Assembly: GCF_016123485.1 (NCBI RefSeq)
Contig: NZ_JADCKQ010000004.1
Span: 248,001 to 312,000, forward strand
Reading direction: 5' to 3'
Length of the DNA stretch: 64,000 nt
Origin: Halocynthiibacter styelae
GTDB taxonomy: Bacteria; Pseudomonadota; Alphaproteobacteria; Rhodobacterales; Rhodobacteraceae
Position numbers and translations under genes: made by a program. Below are positions 62,596 through 64,000 of the stretch, piece after piece. Positions within the stretch are counted from its first letter, which is position 1; every line of letters begins with the position of its first letter. The notes beneath the pieces are model-generated. The model was not told the origin of the DNA and ran no database searches. It worked only from the letters and a program-made list of their open reading frames with translations.

Positions 62596-63199
62596 CATTT
62601 CAAAGCTTTACGTGCAGGAATTCATGGCGGGTCTGCGTCTTGAATTGCGGAAATTCAGAGATGACACGTCTGCAGGCCTGTCTGTGGAATTTGTATATCT
62701 GTTTCCCATGCTGATCTGGGCTTACATCGGGATGTTTGCTTTCTTTCATGCGTTCCGGGCAGAGGGGCTGAACTTGCGGGCCTCTTACGCACTTGCGGAT
62801 TTCGTCACCCGACAGACAGAACCGCTGAGCGACAGACACCTGAATGGGATGCAGGATGTGTTCGATTTCATCGTGGGCAACGAATATAATAACTGGATCC
62901 GCCTGACATCAGTCCAGTGGGACGATGATGATGATGAATATGATGTTGTCTGGTCTGAAGCCACAAAAGGAAACACCACCTGGACGACCGATGCCCTGAA
63001 TACAAACAAGCGAGATGAACTTCCTGTGATGGCAAAAGGTGATTATGCCATCATTGTTGAAACGTCATCGAACTATTTCCCGGCCTTCAGCACCCCGTAT
63101 TTCGGGATTGATCTGCAAAGGGTGACGTTTCAGAATTTCATATTCACAACAAATCGGCAGAATGGCCGCGTCTGCTGGGAAACCCGTTGTAACAACTGA
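62582..63199 (+). CDS. TadE/TadF-like minor pilin
   Basis: 205 residues. A TadE-like helix is at about 30-60 ('DDTSAGLSVEFVYLFPMLIWAYIGMFAFFHAFRAEGLNLRASYALADFVTRQ' pattern), less hydrophobic than the upstream protein's. The middle is acidic ('WDDDDDEYDVVW') and two Cys close the chain ('RVCWETRCNN'). It ends 16 bases from the convergent next gene without an obvious terminator. Confidence 0.75.
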   Translation: MTEFNISKLYVQEFMAGLRLELRKFRDDTSAGLSVEFVYLFPMLIWAYIGMFAFFHAFRAEGLNLRASYALADFVTRQTEPLSDRHLNGMQDVFDFIVGNEYNNWIRLTSVQWDDDDDEYDVVWSEATKGNTTWTTDALNTNKRDELPVMAKGDYAIIVETSSNYFPAFSTPYFGIDLQRVTFQNFIFTTNRQNGRVCWETRCNN

Positions 63200-63215
63200 A
63201 CAAACGGCCCGATTG

Positions 63216-63713
63216 TTAAGAATGCGTTTCTGTCAGTGCAACAATGATCTCAATCATTGATTTTGCGTCACGCGCGTTGGTGATTCCACCAACACCCACG
63301 CGCGTACCGACACGCCAATACATCCCGGGCGCCCAGAGGTTACCAGGTGCGCCAGTACCACGCAGCATAAAGCCGTTTGATGGTTTCAGGGCGAAAACAC
63401 CTTTTTCCATCGCTACCACATCTTCCATACGGATCAGGCAGGTTCCGCGATAATCGCTGAGGGCCTCTTTCGTCAGGATCAGACCGCCTCGTGTACGGTC
63501 GTACATTTTGATGCCCAGCCACAGGACAGCTGTACCCATCAGCATGAGAAGCAACTTCAGGCCGATAGCAGCACCGGGCAGAATCATCCCATTCCAGATC
63601 AGGAGCAAACCAAGCAGAAACAGCACCATCAGGGCGAAAATGCGCCGTATGGGAGAGACCTCCAATTCCATAAGGACCTCGGCCTCGCCCGCCGTTGTGT
63701 TCTGATCTGTCAT
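63216..63713 (-). CDS. Hypothetical membrane protein
   Basis: 165 residues from the ATG at 63713 (GGGAG upstream). Two adjacent membrane helices at about 25-70 ('RIFALMVLFLLGLLLIWNGM' and 'IGLKLLLMLMGTAVLWLGIKMY'), then a soluble C-terminal domain with 'GGLILTKEALSDYRGTCLIRMEDVVAMEKGVFALKPSNGF', PH-like in pattern. Family not recognised with certainty. Confidence 0.65.
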   Translation of the reverse strand: MTDQNTTAGEAEVLMELEVSPIRRIFALMVLFLLGLLLIWNGMILPGAAIGLKLLLMLMGTAVLWLGIKMYDRTRGGLILTKEALSDYRGTCLIRMEDVVAMEKGVFALKPSNGFMLRGTGAPGNLWAPGMYWRVGTRVGVGGITNARDAKSMIEIIVALTETHS

Positions 63714-63782
63714 CTGTGTCTCCCTCATTTCCAGCTTTTAATACAATGGGAAAGCGCAAAGGTCACCAGTCCGCAAACCAGA

Positions 63783-63861
63783 AAACTGGAAAACTGGGAA
63801 ACTGGGAAACTGGGAAACTGGGAAACTGGGAAACTGGGAAACTGGGAAACTGGGAAACTGG
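63783..63861. repeat. Tandem 8-bp repeat (AAACTGGG)
   Basis: Eight perfect copies of aaactggg from 63791 to 63854, one shorter copy after them and one variant (aaactgga) before them. The 8-bp period is not a multiple of three. It sits 126 bases before the last gene start of the window and 70 bases upstream of the preceding minus-strand gene. Confidence 0.9.
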
Positions 63862-63986
63862 AATTGGTATCACACCACCAGGTCCACCCCATAAAAATCG
63901 CACACCACACGCGCGATCACCCACATATGCGCCCATATGCACATGAGCTGTGATGACATATATTTCCATCATAAAGGAGAAACACC

Positions 63987-64000
63987 ATGTCCATCCGCCC
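63987..64000 (+). CDS. Start of a gene cut off by the window end
   Basis: ATG at 63987 (M-S-I-R-P) preceded at 63973-63979 by aaggaga, a good ribosome site with 7-base spacing. Nothing can be said about function. Confidence 0.6.

Noticed and set aside
63783-63861. CRISPR-like array
   Set aside because: The unit is 8 bp without spacers, so it is a simple tandem repeat.
63695-63946. Plus-strand ORF running through the tandem repeat
   Set aside because: The repeat (8-bp period) has no stop codon in this frame, and the ORF has no ribosome site and overlaps the start of the minus-strand membrane-protein gene.

Overview
This window looks like chromosomal DNA of a marine alphaproteobacterium of the Rhodobacterales (Roseobacter group). 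The basis is gene content and order: a ctaC-ctaB-(small ORF)-ctaG-ctaE-SURF1-thrC-M16 peptidase run, a complete C-P lyase (phn) cluster with a DUF1045 gene, heterotetrameric sarcosine oxidase soxBDAG, dnaG-rpoD in tandem, Tad/Flp pilus genes and alphaproteobacterial-style Shine-Dalgarno sites. No rRNA, tRNA, CRISPR array or complete prophage was found. Most of the window is dense, moderately GC-rich core genome; the stretch at about 45.9-48.5 kb is visibly more AT-rich.

Layout. 0-4.4 kb: the tail of a CpaB-type pilus gene, then an acyl-CoA synthetase and an ABC exporter on the minus strand. 4.7-12.4 kb: ptsP (nitrogen PTS enzyme I), a GNAT acetyltransferase, a flavin reductase-like protein, and a tightly packed operon that starts with mtnP and ends with apt (methylthioadenosine to adenine to AMP) with three membrane or redox genes of unknown role between them. 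12.5-21.7 kb (minus strand): cytochrome c oxidase subunits II and III with assembly factors, SURF1, threonine synthase, an M16 protease, a RimJ-like acetyltransferase and an FAD-linked 2-hydroxyacid dehydrogenase. 21.9-28.9 kb (plus strand): tldD, dprA, topA and the two subunits of a 3-oxoacid CoA-transferase.

28.9-38.1 kb is the phosphonate region: phnM1 and phnF on the minus strand, then phnG-H-I-J-K-L-N on the plus strand, a convergent DUF1045 gene, and a second, canonical phnM. PhnF is the likely repressor, acting at repeats in the phnF-phnG gap. Two tiny ORFs (19 and 20 codons) bridge phnI to phnJ and phnK to phnL by stop/start overlaps; the first has a perfect Shine-Dalgarno. 38.2-45.9 kb: an rRNA methyltransferase-like gene, a TetR-controlled divergent locus (DUF1348 and PNPOx-like genes one way; TetR, a phosphonate monoesterase/sulfatase-like hydrolase and an FAD-linked dehydrogenase the other way), then YjbQ, an exported protein and a DCC-family protein.

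45.9-48.5 kb is a small AT-richer island with an integrase that seems to lack its N-terminal domain, an excisionase-like HTH protein and a winged-helix protein. 48.6-60.2 kb (minus strand): rpoD, dnaG (preceded by four 11-bp repeats that resemble DnaA boxes), soxG-A-D-B, a formaldehyde-activating-enzyme-like DUF6151 protein and glutamate dehydrogenase. 60.5-63.2 kb: three Tad pilus genes (TadG-like with a VWA domain and two TadE-like). The window ends with a membrane protein, an 8-bp tandem repeat tract and the first codons of another gene. The most interesting unexplained signals are the bridging micro-ORFs in the phn operon, the DnaA-box-like array before dnaG-rpoD, the hydrolase-dehydrogenase pair, and the GFA-like gene next to sarcosine oxidase.
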